NCBI GenBank assembly: GCA_019565575.1
Contig: CP067379.1
Location: 1,054,001-1,118,000 of the forward strand
DNA length: 64,000 bases
Origin: Flavobacterium covae
GTDB lineage: Bacteria; Bacteroidota; Bacteroidia; Flavobacteriales; Flavobacteriaceae
Direction of reading: 5' to 3'
A model generated the notes under the pieces. That model had not been told where the DNA came from. It saw only the letters and a list, made by a program, of their open reading frames with translations, and did no database searches. Shown one piece after another: positions 28,323 to 39,461 of this stretch (the first letter of the stretch is position 1; each line of letters starts with the position of its first letter). Position numbers and translations under genes: made by a program.

Positions 28323-31300
28323 GTGAGAGAACCCTCAAATAAATATCTTATTTCAGCTCTATTAATTGGGGTTATTTTTCATGGTAGTGCGATATTTTTT
28401 ACCTTAGAAAATACGTATGATGCACTAATTCATCTTTTTTTTGGTAATCATTATGCTCAAAATTGGTTTGAACCTTGGGATTACAGTTGGTATACAGGTT
28501 TTAATGTAATGAGTTATCCTCCATTAGTGCATCAGTGTATAGGATTACTTTCCTACATAGTAGGGTTAAAATTTAGTTTATTCTTAATTGCTATTATAGG
28601 GGTAATATTATTTATTACAGGTATTTATAGATTTTCTTTACTTCTCTCTAATAATAGATTTGTAGCCGGATATGCGTCAATAATTACAGTAGTTTCTTCT
28701 TCGTTTGTAGAAGCTCTGCATATTTTTGGTCAACTACCCAGCATAATTGGCATTTCAATTTTAATGCATTCCTTACCTGAAATTTATTTATTTATCAGAA
28801 AAGGATATATCAAGCATTATTTTAATGCTTTATCATTGCTTGCTGTAACGGTTTGTTCTCATCATGTTACTCCTATATTTGGAATGGTTTTTTTTATTGC
28901 CCCTTTAATAGGTATGGCTATTATTGATAAAGCACGTGAATCAACCCATTCGTTCGAAGAAGTTAGAATTCAACTTTTTCTTAAAACATTAGTTAAACTT
29001 TTAAAAAGAATTATTGTATTTGGTTTTAGTGTTATTGTTCTAATTGTTGTTTGTATTTTACCTTATTGGATTAATTCTAAAAAAAATCCTATAACTCAAG
29101 TTCCAATTCCCCACGGAAGTAGGGATAATTTTATTGAAGTAACTTCATCAGGATTAGTGTTTTTTGTAATTCCTTGGGGGATATTACTATTTGTACTGCC
29201 CTATGTTTTTTATAGACTCTATTCAAAACGTTATATCTTCTTTGGTTTATCCTTAGCTATGCTAACTTTATTAGGAACAGGAGGCACTACTCCATTGCCA
29301 ATTAAAATTTTAGGTTCTAATGCGTTTAATATTTTAACGTTAGACCGTTTTACATTTTGGGCAAGTATTATGTCTTTACCTATGTTTGGTGAATTTGTGT
29401 ACAGATTAATTGAAGGGGATTTAAAAAAAGTTATACAAAAGAAATATGGTAGTATATATCATAAATTTATAATAGGATTATATGCTGGAGGAATTATATT
29501 TTTAGCCATTTTTACGATTACTTTGACTTATTGTAGGCCTTTACAGCCTAAAAAAATTGACATGCAGCCCATTGTTAATTTTTTAAATCAGGATCAACAC
29601 GATCAATGGCGTTTTTTACCATTAGGTTTTGGTGATCAAATGGCTTATTTATCTACTTTAACAAAAGCTATGACAGTAGATGGGAATTATCATTCAGCAA
29701 GACGTCTTCCAGAATTAACTTCTAGAGCGGTGGAGCGTTTAGAGAATTGTAAATTCAGAGGATTGGAAGGAATAGGGTCTTTGCAGCAATTTCTTACAGT
29801 TCCAGAAAAATATAACTTGAAATATATTTTTTCAAATGACAAATTCTATGATCCTATACTTTATTACTGTGGTTGGCATAGGATAGGTTTGTTAGAAAAC
29901 GGTATTATGGTTTGGGAAAAAATTAGTGTAAAGCCTTTGTCAAAAATTATACCCAAGGATGATATTCCAAATTATTTAAAATTAATGTGGGGTATTATTC
30001 CTCTTTTTACTATTGTTGTTGCTTTTGTACTTAACATACAAATGATTTGGATACAGGCATTAAAAACGAATAATAAAAGCCTTACAAATTTTAAAGAATA
30101 TGGATTATCTTACAATATATTTAATCAAAAGCTAATTAAAGTACTACATTATTGGGGAATTTTACTTTCTTGTATTATTATAGTTAGCTTATATTTATTT
30201 TATAGAGATGTAGATAAACAGCTTTCTCCTGAAAATGTAGTAAAATCCTATTATAATGATTTAGATCATAAAGACTTTAGAGGAGCTTATAAATTAACAT
30301 TCCCTAAAAAGAATATCCTTTTTCGCAATTTATGCTTGAAATTTCTGTAAGAGACGGAATTATAAATTCGTATGCAAAACTAGATTCTATTGCTGTTGAA
30401 ATAGCATTTGTTGGATCTAAAAAGGCAAAAGTTATAGCAAATACAAAATGGGTTACTCCATTAAAAATGATCTACAAAACATTTACACATTTTGTAAATA
30501 AAAAAATGGAAAATGGTATATAGTACCTGAAAAAAAGATATAGATATTCCTCCTGATGAGCTTTTAAGTAATAATCAAACGGAATTTTATAAACAAGGAA
30601 GAAGAAGAATTACAACTCAACAAACATATCACGAAGATGTATTGAGACAACCTGATTTAGAAATCATTTCAGCTTCACTTGTAGAGAGGAATGATAGATT
30701 TGAAATTATAGGAACACTTCAAAACATTGATAACGTTCCAGCCGATGTTATTTTAAAAGCAGATTTGTATGATCGTAATAATACAATGGTAGCTTCTTTT
30801 AATTCGAAATACACGATAAAGCATAAATTAAATCCCAAAGAAACAACTCCTTTTAAGATAGAATTTGAAGAAATAGCTTGGTTAAAAATATAGTGATATA
30901 AAACCTACTAACTTTAATCCTGATGAGTTTTCACCGAAATTTTTTAAATCAAGACCAGTTCGTTTTAACCTACATGGAGAAGGGAATGTAGTAACAACTG
31001 ATTTATACAATTCTGTATCTTTAAACGAATTAGAGATAAAAGAAGGCAAAATGAAAGGAAACCTTTTTAATTTTGGAACACAAGAAGTAACAATATCTGA
31101 ATTAATTATATCATACTACAATGATAAAAAAGACTTGATTTATGTAGATCATTATTTTATAAATGAAGGAATAAGAATTCAAAGAAAACAAGATTTTGAT
31201 TATACATTATTGGATTTGAATAATTTAAAAATTATTAATTCAAGTATTAAAAATTGCTTTATAAATGGTATTTCAAATGAGTCAATCGCCCGATCTGTTT

Positions 31301-31410
31301 TTGAAAAAAATAACGGAAACGAATTAAATCAATTACAAAAAATAGAAGGAAAAGGATTTTCATTTATAAAAATAAATTTTAATAATTTTATTGGTAATCC
31401 AAGGTTATGA
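28323..31410 (+). CDS. Very large multi-spanning membrane protein, GT-C-like (several frameshifts)
   Basis: About 1,030 residues once four or more one-base breaks (about 30316, 30505, 30530 and 30890, mostly A/T runs) are joined. The first 430 residues hold about eleven to twelve membrane helices. The first outer loop has acidic residues (ENTYDALIHLFFG) and YSWYTGFNVMSYPPLVHQ, as in GT-C glycosyltransferases and the '6-pyruvoyl-tetrahydropterin synthase-related' membrane family. A soluble stretch, two more helices (LMWGIIPLFTIVVAFVL and YWGILLSCIIIVSLYLF) and a beta-rich extracytoplasmic tail follow. It starts with GTG at 28323, no better start being visible. It overlaps the next gene (ATGA). 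A role in using the lipid-linked sugar made by the divergent GT2 is inferred. Confidence 0.65.
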
Positions 31411-32630
31411 AACAAAAAGCATTCATACTTATTACAATTGGTTTTATCCTGTTTTGTGGGTTTACAAGTCTGTACAATTACAATACATTAAAAAAATACA
31501 GACTACTGAATCCTGTATTTAAGAGTGAAGCAGGAAAGAGTGTCTCGTTTCAATTTATAGCACCTGATAACAGTTGGCTTTTTATTAATCACTCATACGG
31601 TAAAACAATTGTTTCAGGAAAAAGAAAAGATCATTTACTTACTTTTGAAATACCTGAAATTTACACAAAAAAAACGGGAACTATTTCATGGTTTCTTATA
31701 CATAAAGAAACAATTGTACTAAAAGGAAGCTTAGAGATTTGTCCTACCTTCATTTCCCCAAAACCTTTAGAAGCTTATTTAGGACCGCCAAGTACTTTGG
31801 TTGGATCGCCTCATTTTGTAATGTTTGTTACGATACCTTCAGACATTTATGACAACCCTATGCCCACTAATACAAGTGTAGACTATAAAGAGCATTTTTT
31901 TGATAATATTCAGAATAATAAAGTTTTGACAAAAAATTTGATTGCTTGGAAAAATATATTTGCACCAACAAAATCAGGTAAAATATTTTTATCTGCTACA
32001 GTTAAGACTTCCTCTACAAAAGAATTTGAGGCCTTAATTTATCCAAATATTCCAACTAATTTTACTATTGATTATACCAGACCACATTTATTTGCCGATG
32101 GAAATCAGATAACTAAGTTATTTACTAATACAATAAAAGATAAGTTTGGAAATATTATAAGTGATGCAACTCAGGTTAATTTTTTAATAACAAATTCAAA
32201 AGGAAGTCAGTTAAGTACTCAAGGTACTACTTTAGAAGGTGTAGCCAATGCACAAATTTTACATCCTGATCATAAAGAAAAATATACGATAAAAGCATTT
32301 GTAAATGGTATGGCTGAGAGTAATGTTATAAGCGTAAATTATAAAGAGGTTACGACTAAAATACCATATCATTTTATGAATAATAGGTATTTAAAAATAG
32401 GACCTATAAAAAGTTATATGAACCAAATAGTACCAGATGGAATAGCGGTTGTTACTAAAGTGTATAAAAAGAATAAATGTATTGCAGAAATTAAAGAAAA
32501 TACCTTTAAAGGTATTGCGCATTTCAATTTTCCAGAAGAAGAATTTAAAGCAAGTGAGTATTCATTTGAAATATCAGTTTTGGGAAAGACAATAAAAACA
32601 CAGAAAATTTTATATGGCTATAATAAATAA
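31407..32630 (+). CDS. Membrane-anchored protein with Ig-like domain, function unknown
   Basis: Intact, 407 residues. One N-terminal hydrophobic segment (FILITIGFILFCGFTSLY) anchors or exports it. The remainder is beta-rich, and a middle segment (HLFADGNQITKLFTNTIKDK, then GTTLEGVANAQIL) resembles a bacterial Ig-like (Big_1) domain, which often occurs in cell-surface proteins. The start overlaps the stop of the large membrane protein, and its own 3' end overlaps the GH5-like gene by 17 bases, so all three belong to one operon. No enzyme motif is visible. Confidence 0.65.
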   Translation: MKQKAFILITIGFILFCGFTSLYNYNTLKKYRLLNPVFKSEAGKSVSFQFIAPDNSWLFINHSYGKTIVSGKRKDHLLTFEIPEIYTKKTGTISWFLIHKETIVLKGSLEICPTFISPKPLEAYLGPPSTLVGSPHFVMFVTIPSDIYDNPMPTNTSVDYKEHFFDNIQNNKVLTKNLIAWKNIFAPTKSGKIFLSATVKTSSTKEFEALIYPNIPTNFTIDYTRPHLFADGNQITKLFTNTIKDKFGNIISDATQVNFLITNSKGSQLSTQGTTLEGVANAQILHPDHKEKYTIKAFVNGMAESNVISVNYKEVTTKIPYHFMNNRYLKIGPIKSYMNQIVPDGIAVVTKVYKKNKCIAEIKENTFKGIAHFNFPEEEFKASEYSFEISVLGKTIKTQKILYGYNK

Positions 32631-34164
32631 TAAAAATAGTTATCGTTTCATTTTAATTAGCTCTTTTATTTTGCTTAATTTATTACTACTATACGGATTA
32701 AGTTCTATAATTGCCTTTATGAACTCTGGGGCAGATAGAGCTACTATACTACATTTAGATAAAGAACCTATAAACACGTATCTTCCAAAAATTGAATGGG
32801 AAAAAAACAAAAATGAAGGAAGAGAAATAGAACCTCAAACCTTAAAAACAATAGAAAAACATTATTTATTTTCATGGTATATCAAAAACAATGCTTTGAA
32901 CAAAAATATAAATACAGCTCTAGCAGATTATTTTACCCAAAATGCGTATAACCAAATATTTAATGTAATAAAAAGAAATAAATCTCAAAAGATTACAATA
33001 GATAATACTACTTTGAAACATTACATAAAATTAGAATTTTATAGTGAAGATGGACAGCAAGTCGTAATAACAGATAAAAATGTTGTGGAATTTCAAAATG
33101 TTTACCAAAACAAGAAATTTATTGCCTCTGTTAAAGACACCTCCTTATATAAAGTAATTTTACTACTAGAAGATGGTTATTGGAGAGTACGACATATTCT
33201 GAAAATGACAAAAGAACCAGAAAAAAAAACCTTAAAAGAACCAGGAATTTTTACTATTCAAAATCAAAAAATTTACAAATCAGGAGTTCCTTTTAAAATA
33301 AAAGGAATAAATTATTATCCTAAAGATTCACCGTGGGATATGTACGGAAAAAAGTATGATTCTATAGTAATCAAAAAAGACTTTAAAATTATTAAAAAAG
33401 CGAACTTAAATACAATCAGAATTTTTGTTCCGTATGAAGACTTTGGAAAAGCAGAAATAAAAAAAGATAGACTACAAAAATTAATTCAAACTATAAAAAT
33501 TGCGAAGGATAATAATTTATCCGTAATTGTTACTTTATTTGATTTTTATAGTGATTATTCTATTGAAAGTTGGACACTAACACACCGTCATGCCGAAAAA
33601 ATAATAACTGCCTGTAGTGAATTAGATAATATTCTAGCTTGGGATATAAAGAATGAGCCTAATTTGGATTTTGAAAGAAGAAAAAAACAAAATGTCATTC
33701 CTTGGCTAGAAAACATGATTGATTATATAAAAGAAATAGATAGCAAACATTTGATAACAATTGGCTATTCTAATAAAGAATCAGCAGAAATACTAAAAGA
33801 TAAAGTAGATTTTATTTCTTTTCATTACTATGAAGAAACTAATGATTTTCTAAAAGGTTATAATGAACTAGTAAAAACATCCAAAAAACCCATAATAGTG
33901 AGTGAATTTGGATTGTCTTCAAATAAAAACTTTTGGAATTGGTTTGGAAATTCTAACAATAATCAAGCAGCATATCATAAAGTAATGCAAGAATATTTTA
34001 AGAATCATGATATTTCATTTGTCTCTTGGACTCTTTATGATTTTCCGACTGTGCCAGACAACATTTTTGAAAATAAATTTTGGATAAAAAATAAACAGAA
34101 AAACTTTGGTTTTCTGGATAAAAATGGAAATAAGAAACCTTCTTTTTCGTTTATATCACATTAA
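32614..34164 (+). CDS. Membrane-anchored GH5-like glycoside hydrolase
   Basis: Intact, 516 residues. An N-terminal membrane helix (FILISSFILLNLLLLYGL) is followed by about 200 residues of unassigned extracytoplasmic sequence, then a clan GH-A (beta/alpha)8 domain: IKGINYYPKDSPW, LNTIRIFVPYEDFG, the acid/base Glu in WDIKNEPN (about 344) and the nucleophile Glu in VSEFGLSS (about 428), with SWTLYDFP after it. Beta-glycan hydrolases often accompany exopolysaccharide synthases (for example BcsZ with cellulose synthase). Here it is last in the operon with the GT-C-like protein. Substrate is unknown. Confidence 0.82.
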   Translation: MAIINNKNSYRFILISSFILLNLLLLYGLSSIIAFMNSGADRATILHLDKEPINTYLPKIEWEKNKNEGREIEPQTLKTIEKHYLFSWYIKNNALNKNINTALADYFTQNAYNQIFNVIKRNKSQKITIDNTTLKHYIKLEFYSEDGQQVVITDKNVVEFQNVYQNKKFIASVKDTSLYKVILLLEDGYWRVRHILKMTKEPEKKTLKEPGIFTIQNQKIYKSGVPFKIKGINYYPKDSPWDMYGKKYDSIVIKKDFKIIKKANLNTIRIFVPYEDFGKAEIKKDRLQKLIQTIKIAKDNNLSVIVTLFDFYSDYSIESWTLTHRHAEKIITACSELDNILAWDIKNEPNLDFERRKKQNVIPWLENMIDYIKEIDSKHLITIGYSNKESAEILKDKVDFISFHYYEETNDFLKGYNELVKTSKKPIIVSEFGLSSNKNFWNWFGNSNNNQAAYHKVMQEYFKNHDISFVSWTLYDFPTVPDNIFENKFWIKNKQKNFGFLDKNGNKKPSFSFISH

Positions 34165-34296
34165 TATTTTATGAAAATAAAGACAGATTTGTTTTATCAT
34201 TATTTTTCGTTTACATTTTTTTATATTAAAAATTCCTGTTTTATTTTAGCATTTGAGATAATACTTGATTAAATAATGAGCTCTAAAAACTTTATA

Positions 34297-35478
34297 TTAA
34301 GACATATTACCATGTGTTAATTGATTGATTTCATATAGATATTGATCGGCTATTTTATCCATTGTTAAAGAACTAGCCACAGTGTAATTATTATACGCTA
34401 ATTCTCTTCTATAATTATCATTTTGTAAAATTTTATGAATAGCTGCTGCTAAAGATTCAACAGATTCTGAATCAAAAAACTCTCCTTTATATCCTTCTTC
34501 CTCCACAAGTAGAGCTAAATCACCTAGATTAGGCATTACAACAGCTTTCCCATAACTTCCTGCTTGATGAAGTACTCCTGAACTACCAGTAGTAGACGTA
34601 TATGGAAAGACCACTACAGTACTTTCTGTAAAAATTTTTTCTACATCTTTTTCTTCAACATATCCAGTAAAAAACAATCCTTCTACGTTAGTATATTTTT
34701 TTTGAACACCTTCCAGATAGCCTATAGTATTTGGACTATCAGTACCAGCAATCACTATTTCTATAGGATCCGTATATTTTTTTCTAATTTCTTGTACCGC
34801 GTCAATTAAAATTTCTACTTTTTTATACGTTCCAAATTTCCCAAATGCCATTATTTTTTTAGGACCTACTGGTAAATCAAAATTAGGTTGGGAAACTGTT
34901 TCAAAAGAACCATGAGGAATTAAAACTACGTTGTTTACTTTATATTTTGATTTTAAAATTTCAACATATTTACTTATAGTAACAGAGACTTTATTGGCTT
35001 TTAAGATAAAATAAGTAAGGCTAGTTCCTATACCATTGTAAATATTTTGCATTAATTTATTTTTTGTAAAACCAGCAGTATTTAAGTCAACTTGTTCAAG
35101 TATATTGTGCATTAAAACCATGGTTTTAAATCCTAATAATCGTAAAATAAAAGGTAATAAAAGACCTAACGCAGCGGGTATTTTTTTATCACCAAATTTT
35201 ACAAACTGAAGATTAAACAAAACAACATCAGGTTTAGTGTTTATGACAGCTTTACAAATAGTAAAAATAATTTTGTAACTATTAAATACCCAACATTCAT
35301 TTACTTGAATTTTTTGACTATTTTCAAAATCAAGTTGTTTGTTTTCTTGTGTTTTGTCACACATTAAAATTAGCTCAGAAACTTCATCTTTTTGAACAAA
35401 ATTTTTCACTAGATGATATCCATATTCGTTAAGTGTAACCTTGCTAGGAGGAAATGATGTTATAACTGCTAGTTTCAT
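34297..35478 (-). CDS. Glycosyltransferase family 4 protein
   Basis: Intact, 393 residues with the two-domain GT-B layout. The N-terminal domain starts KLAVITSFPPSKVTLNEYG. The C-terminal domain has MAFGKFGTYKKVEILIDAV, EIVIAGTDSP and the donor-binding segment YTSTTGSSGVLHQAGSYGKA, typical of GT4. It is soluble or peripheral to the inner membrane. It lies 52 bases downstream of the flippase gene on the same strand, and is convergent with the GH5 operon. It probably adds a sugar to the locus's glycan; the sugar is unknown. Confidence 0.85.
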   Translation of the reverse strand: MKLAVITSFPPSKVTLNEYGYHLVKNFVQKDEVSELILMCDKTQENKQLDFENSQKIQVNECWVFNSYKIIFTICKAVINTKPDVVLFNLQFVKFGDKKIPAALGLLLPFILRLLGFKTMVLMHNILEQVDLNTAGFTKNKLMQNIYNGIGTSLTYFILKANKVSVTISKYVEILKSKYKVNNVVLIPHGSFETVSQPNFDLPVGPKKIMAFGKFGTYKKVEILIDAVQEIRKKYTDPIEIVIAGTDSPNTIGYLEGVQKKYTNVEGLFFTGYVEEKDVEKIFTESTVVVFPYTSTTGSSGVLHQAGSYGKAVVMPNLGDLALLVEEEGYKGEFFDSESVESLAAAIHKILQNDNYRRELAYNNYTVASSLTMDKIADQYLYEINQLTHGNMS

Positions 35479-35530
35479 AGTTTGTTTTACTGTAGTTTAT
35501 TGTTGTGTTGTATTAATAATAAATATGTAA

Positions 35531-36823
35531 TTATACATTATTTGTTCTTATGGTTTTAAATTTAACATTAATAAAGGAATAAATCATTTGAAATAAAAGT
35601 AAAAAAAACATGGAAACTATCTGAACATGTACTACTTGATCCAAGGATTTATGATAAAGAGTAATCAATATAATTTGCACAAAACCAAAAAAAGCCGAAA
35701 TAAAAACAGGAATATAATTATTGATTGACAAGTAGTAATAAGTCAAAAGATTGGCAATAACAAATATTGTAGTAGCTAAAGCATATTTCCACAAAATAGA
35801 AGCAATAACTAAATATTTTTGACCAAACATTATTAATAAGATTTCTTTTGAAAAAAGGACAGAAAAAATAATTATAATGAATGATAATACAACGATATAA
35901 AAAACATAATTTAATAATACACTTTTTGTTTCTTCCCCTTGTTTTTTTAATAATATGACTTTGGGTAATAATAACATTATAAACATCCAAGAAACAAAAT
36001 AAATGACTCTTCCTATTAGAGCAATAGATGAATATAAACCTGCTTCATAATTTGGGAAATAATGTTTAACCAAAATAATATCACTATTATTAATAATAAT
36101 TTGAGTAAATTCATAAAAAGCGGTTATTAAAAAAAATAACCTTACTTCTTTAAACCAATTAGAGATTTTAGTATTGTGAAAATAATTTAGTAAATCCACT
36201 TTTTTATAAGGAAATAAACCACAAATTATGGATATGAAAATACCTGATGCTACAATATTAGGTACAGCTGATTTTGGAAATATAAATAATAATACATAGG
36301 TAACTATTAACCTACTTAACATTTCATACAAATAAGATTTTGATAGATTATAAAAATAACTTTTACCTTGTTCTATTCCGCGTTTTATACTCATTAAAAA
36401 ATAAAAAGGAATAACACAACCAAAGATTGCAAACATTGTATTGGTTTGAGTCTGAAATATTTTTTGAAAATTTTCTGAAAAAAGGAAAAATAAAGAACCT
36501 ATTATAAGTCCTAGAATAACAGCAATTTTATTAAAAAATACAATCAAAGCCCTGCGTTCATCCTCTTGTAAAGTAACCGTAAACTTAGTCGTAGCTATTT
36601 GAAAAGTCATACCTAAAAATGATAAAACTAATAAAAGCGTAATTAAAATGGCAGTATCAGCAAAAATTTGAGGACCTAAAATTCTTCCTAAAACTAAATT
36701 GTATAGATAGTTTCCTAAATTAACAATTAGCATTACAAACATAAAATACCTGTCCTTACTTAATGTAAGTGATGAAAAGATCGTTTTATTTAAGGATAAT
36801 ACCTTCATTATATATGATTTCAC
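35531..36823 (-). CDS. Polysaccharide flippase-like membrane protein (MATE/MOP superfamily)
   Basis: Intact, about 430 residues with some twelve membrane helices. The opening MLIVNLGNYLYNLVLGRILGP is the standard start of Wzx-type flippases. A GTG at 36823 overlaps the STAS gene stop (GTGA), while the first ATG is at 36808 (MKVLSLNK); either is possible. Such proteins move lipid-linked oligosaccharides across the inner membrane. With the GT4 downstream and STAS upstream it forms a three-gene leftward operon. Confidence 0.82.
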   Translation of the reverse strand: MKSYIMKVLSLNKTIFSSLTLSKDRYFMFVMLIVNLGNYLYNLVLGRILGPQIFADTAILITLLLVLSFLGMTFQIATTKFTVTLQEDERRALIVFFNKIAVILGLIIGSLFFLFSENFQKIFQTQTNTMFAIFGCVIPFYFLMSIKRGIEQGKSYFYNLSKSYLYEMLSRLIVTYVLLFIFPKSAVPNIVASGIFISIICGLFPYKKVDLLNYFHNTKISNWFKEVRLFFLITAFYEFTQIIINNSDIILVKHYFPNYEAGLYSSIALIGRVIYFVSWMFIMLLLPKVILLKKQGEETKSVLLNYVFYIVVLSFIIIIFSVLFSKEILLIMFGQKYLVIASILWKYALATTIFVIANLLTYYYLSINNYIPVFISAFFGFVQIILITLYHKSLDQVVHVQIVSMFFLLLFQMIYSFINVKFKTIRTNNV

Positions 36824-37122
36824 AAGTTTACTTTTCTTAGAATGTGATTAATTTTTTCATCGTTAAACATTTTTTCAATTTTTTTGCTTTTTGAAAATAT
36901 CCGAAATACAACATGTTCTGTAATTGCTTTTTTATATAATTCATATAAAGCACGTACACATGTTCGATCAATTTCTTGATTTTTTTCAAATAAAATTTGA
37001 ATCTCTTTAGGATGAGTTCCTATTAATGAATTGAAATAATTTATTACAGAGTTTACATTTTGTGCCCCCATATTTCCATTTATTTCATAAACACCTGAAT
37101 TGTAAGTGATTTTAAGTGACAT
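36820..37122 (-). CDS. STAS-domain-like small protein
   Basis: Intact, 100 residues. The pattern (KITYNSGVYEINGNM start, EIQILFEKNQEIDRTCVRAL centre, VVFRIFSKSKKIEKMF end) matches the beta-alpha sandwich of STAS domains such as anti-sigma-factor antagonists. The usual phosphorylated Ser of the D-S-S-G loop is replaced by Asp-Arg-Thr-Cys, so Thr could be the phosphosite or the domain may not be phosphorylated. It overlaps the flippase gene. It may regulate the locus by partner switching, which is inference. Confidence 0.6.
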   Translation of the reverse strand: MSLKITYNSGVYEINGNMGAQNVNSVINYFNSLIGTHPKEIQILFEKNQEIDRTCVRALYELYKKAITEHVVFRIFSKSKKIEKMFNDEKINHILRKVNL

Positions 37123-37196
37123 AATTAATGATTTTAAAGTTCATACTCCGTTTGTTTTACAAATTTCTAAATAGACCAAAATAAAAGATCTCTTTT

Positions 37197-37204
37197 TCGA
37201 CGAA
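37197..37204. promoter_or_regulatory. TCGACGAA motif between divergent STAS and TPR genes
   Basis: One of three copies of TCGACGAA in intergenic DNA of this locus (others at 28234 and 48387). It is followed, as at the others, by an A/T-rich TTAAATTA-like stretch and CGAT. Confidence 0.4.
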
Positions 37205-37271
37205 TAACCATTTACTTTAGTTTAAATTACGATGAATTATGATTAACTTAGTGATATAAAACATTATATCT

Positions 37272-39342
37272 ATGTTAAGTTTTGTAAAGTATATCAGTGT
37301 TATGATTTTTACCTGTCATTGTTTTTCTCAGGAAATGACATCTGGGTTTAATTATCTTGAAAAAGGAAATTTTGAAAAAGCAGAAATCTTCTTTAAGGAT
37401 ATACTTAGTAGTTATCCAGAAAATAAAACAGCTAGAATATGTTATGCAAGAGCCATAGGATTGAATAAGAAACCAGAAGAAGCCCTAATCTTGTTTCAAA
37501 AATTACTGGATGATTATCCCAATGATTATGAAATTAAGTTAAATTATGCTGAATCAATGTTGTGGAATAATAAATTCATAGAAGGAAAAACATACTATGA
37601 AAATTTAATAGACTTAGATTCAAAAAGTTTTCCAGCTGCTTTAGGATATGCAAATTGTCTTTCTAATTTGCGGGAATATGAAAAAGCATTATCCTATGTA
37701 GATCAAGCACTAGAATTGTCAAAAAATAACCCCAATGCACTTATTTCTAGAAAATACATACGATTAGGATACGCGGATCAGTTATCAAAGAAAAATAAAA
37801 TACAGGAGGCTTTAAAATTGTTAGATAATAATCTAATAGACGATCCTGAAGATAGAGAAACACTTCTTAATAAAGCAAATTTATTATTGATAAAGAAAGA
37901 GTATTCAAAAGCTGAAAAGACTTATACGAAATTAAATAAAACTCAAAATGATTCTATAATTTCTCTTAATGGAGTAGCGTTAACGAATCATTTAAATAAT
38001 AAAGAGAAAAAAGCATTACGTTTTACTTTAATGGCTTTAACCAAATCACATAAATCTTCAGATAATACATTAATTTATCAAACAACGGAAAGATATATTC
38101 AAGCTCTAATATGGAATAAAAAATATAAAAAAGCTCAAATTGAAATTAATGATTTTAAAGAAAAAACACAAAATAGTGTGCAAAGTATTGCTCTACAAGC
38201 AATGTTAAATATTTACAAAAACAATTTTTTAGAAGCAATTAATGAATACAAAAATCTTTTAGTAAAAGATTCAACCTCATTTGACGGAAATTTAGGAATA
38301 GCAAATGCCTATTATGCAAATGATCAAATTAAAGAATCATATAATGCTGTAAATAAAACATTAACCTTTTTTCAAGAACAAAAAGACGCTAATGTTTTAC
38401 TGAATAAAATAAAAGAAAAGTTCTCTTCTTCTATGGAAGAAAAAATTAGTTATTCCTTTGATAATAATAAAAATACAGCTATTTCTTCTTTAACGACGAT
38501 AAATGTTCCTATTAATTTGAAAACCTCTTTAATAGGTAAGTATACTTATAGAAAAACGCAAAATACAACAAATGATCAATTAGCTAAATCAAATGATTTT
38601 ATTTTGGGTATTCACTACGAATTTAAGCCTAAATTAATTTTGACAGCATTAGGAGGATTGACAACCGTAAATTCATATTCTCAAAACTATGTACAATTTT
38701 TAGGACAGGTTTCCGTAAAACTAAAGCCATTTAAGTTCCAAGAGATAGAAGGAGGTTATTTACGTGAAATTCAAAATTTTAATGCGGAACTTATGGGCAG
38801 AAAGATTGTAAATAATCATTTATATATGAATTATAGTATTTCCACAAATTTTAACCTAGGTGGTTTTATTCAATATTTTAGAACTCAACAAAGTGATGAT
38901 AATAATCGTAATCTCTTATTTACCTCATTATATTATACAGTATTATCAAAACCTACTATTAAGACTGGAATTAATTATCAATTTATTAATTTTAAAGAAC
39001 AAAAACCTCTTTTCTATTTCAGTCCTTTAAGATTTAATGCGTATGAAATTTTTACTGACATAATTAGAGATGATAAAACAATAGATTCAAAAGGGACTTT
39101 TTATCATTTTATTGTTGCAGGAGGAACACAGTTTATAGAGAATAATAAAAATCAACTGACTTATAGGTTACAAGGCAAAATAGGTTATAAATTTAGTCCT
39201 CGTTTAAACCTACATTTGTATAGTTTAAAGAGTAATATAGCATCAAGTACAGCTTGCAGGGTTTACTTATACTGAAATAGGTTTTGGATTTAAATGGTTA
39301 TTTGCAAAGTTCTTAAATGAAAAAAGGCTGTCCAAAAAGTAA
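37272..39342 (+). CDS. TPR protein with C-terminal outer-membrane beta-barrel (one frameshift)
   Basis: About 690 residues. A signal peptide (MLSFVKYISVMIFTCHCFSQ) precedes about ten TPR-like repeats (NYLEKGNFEKAEIFFKDIL, AMLWNNKF-type units) to about residue 380. The rest alternates in the way expected of an outer-membrane beta-barrel (KTSLIGKYTYRKT, GLGGLTTVNSY-like, NLGGFIQYFRTQQ), as in YaiO-like proteins. The layout recalls PgaA and BcsC, TPR-porins that export polysaccharide. The frame breaks near 39256 (one extra T). Joined, it continues GFTYTEIGFGFKWLFAKF and ends KRLSKK at 39342, inside the MITE-like repeat that supplies the stop codon. An export role is inferred. Confidence 0.75.
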
Positions 39343-39440
39343 TAAATCAACATCCGGTTGGAGGAGTCTCATAATCAATATTATGTGATTTCTCCCTTTG
39401 GTCGAAATGATGGCAAGATTGCGAACTTTTTGGACAGTCT
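39325..39440. repeat. MITE-like repeat, copy A
   Basis: The left end AGGCTGTCCAAAAAGT (39325-39340) and the reverse complement of the right end, AGACTGTCCAAAAAGT (39425-39440), match at 15 of 16 bases. The interior (GGAGTCTCATAATCAATATT, TTTCTCCCTTTGG) is shared with copies at 52697-52884 and 61483-61623. The TIR resembles the end of the IS1182 element at the left of the window. Confidence 0.75.
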
Positions 39441-39461
39441 TCTTAAAAGAATATTTCAATA

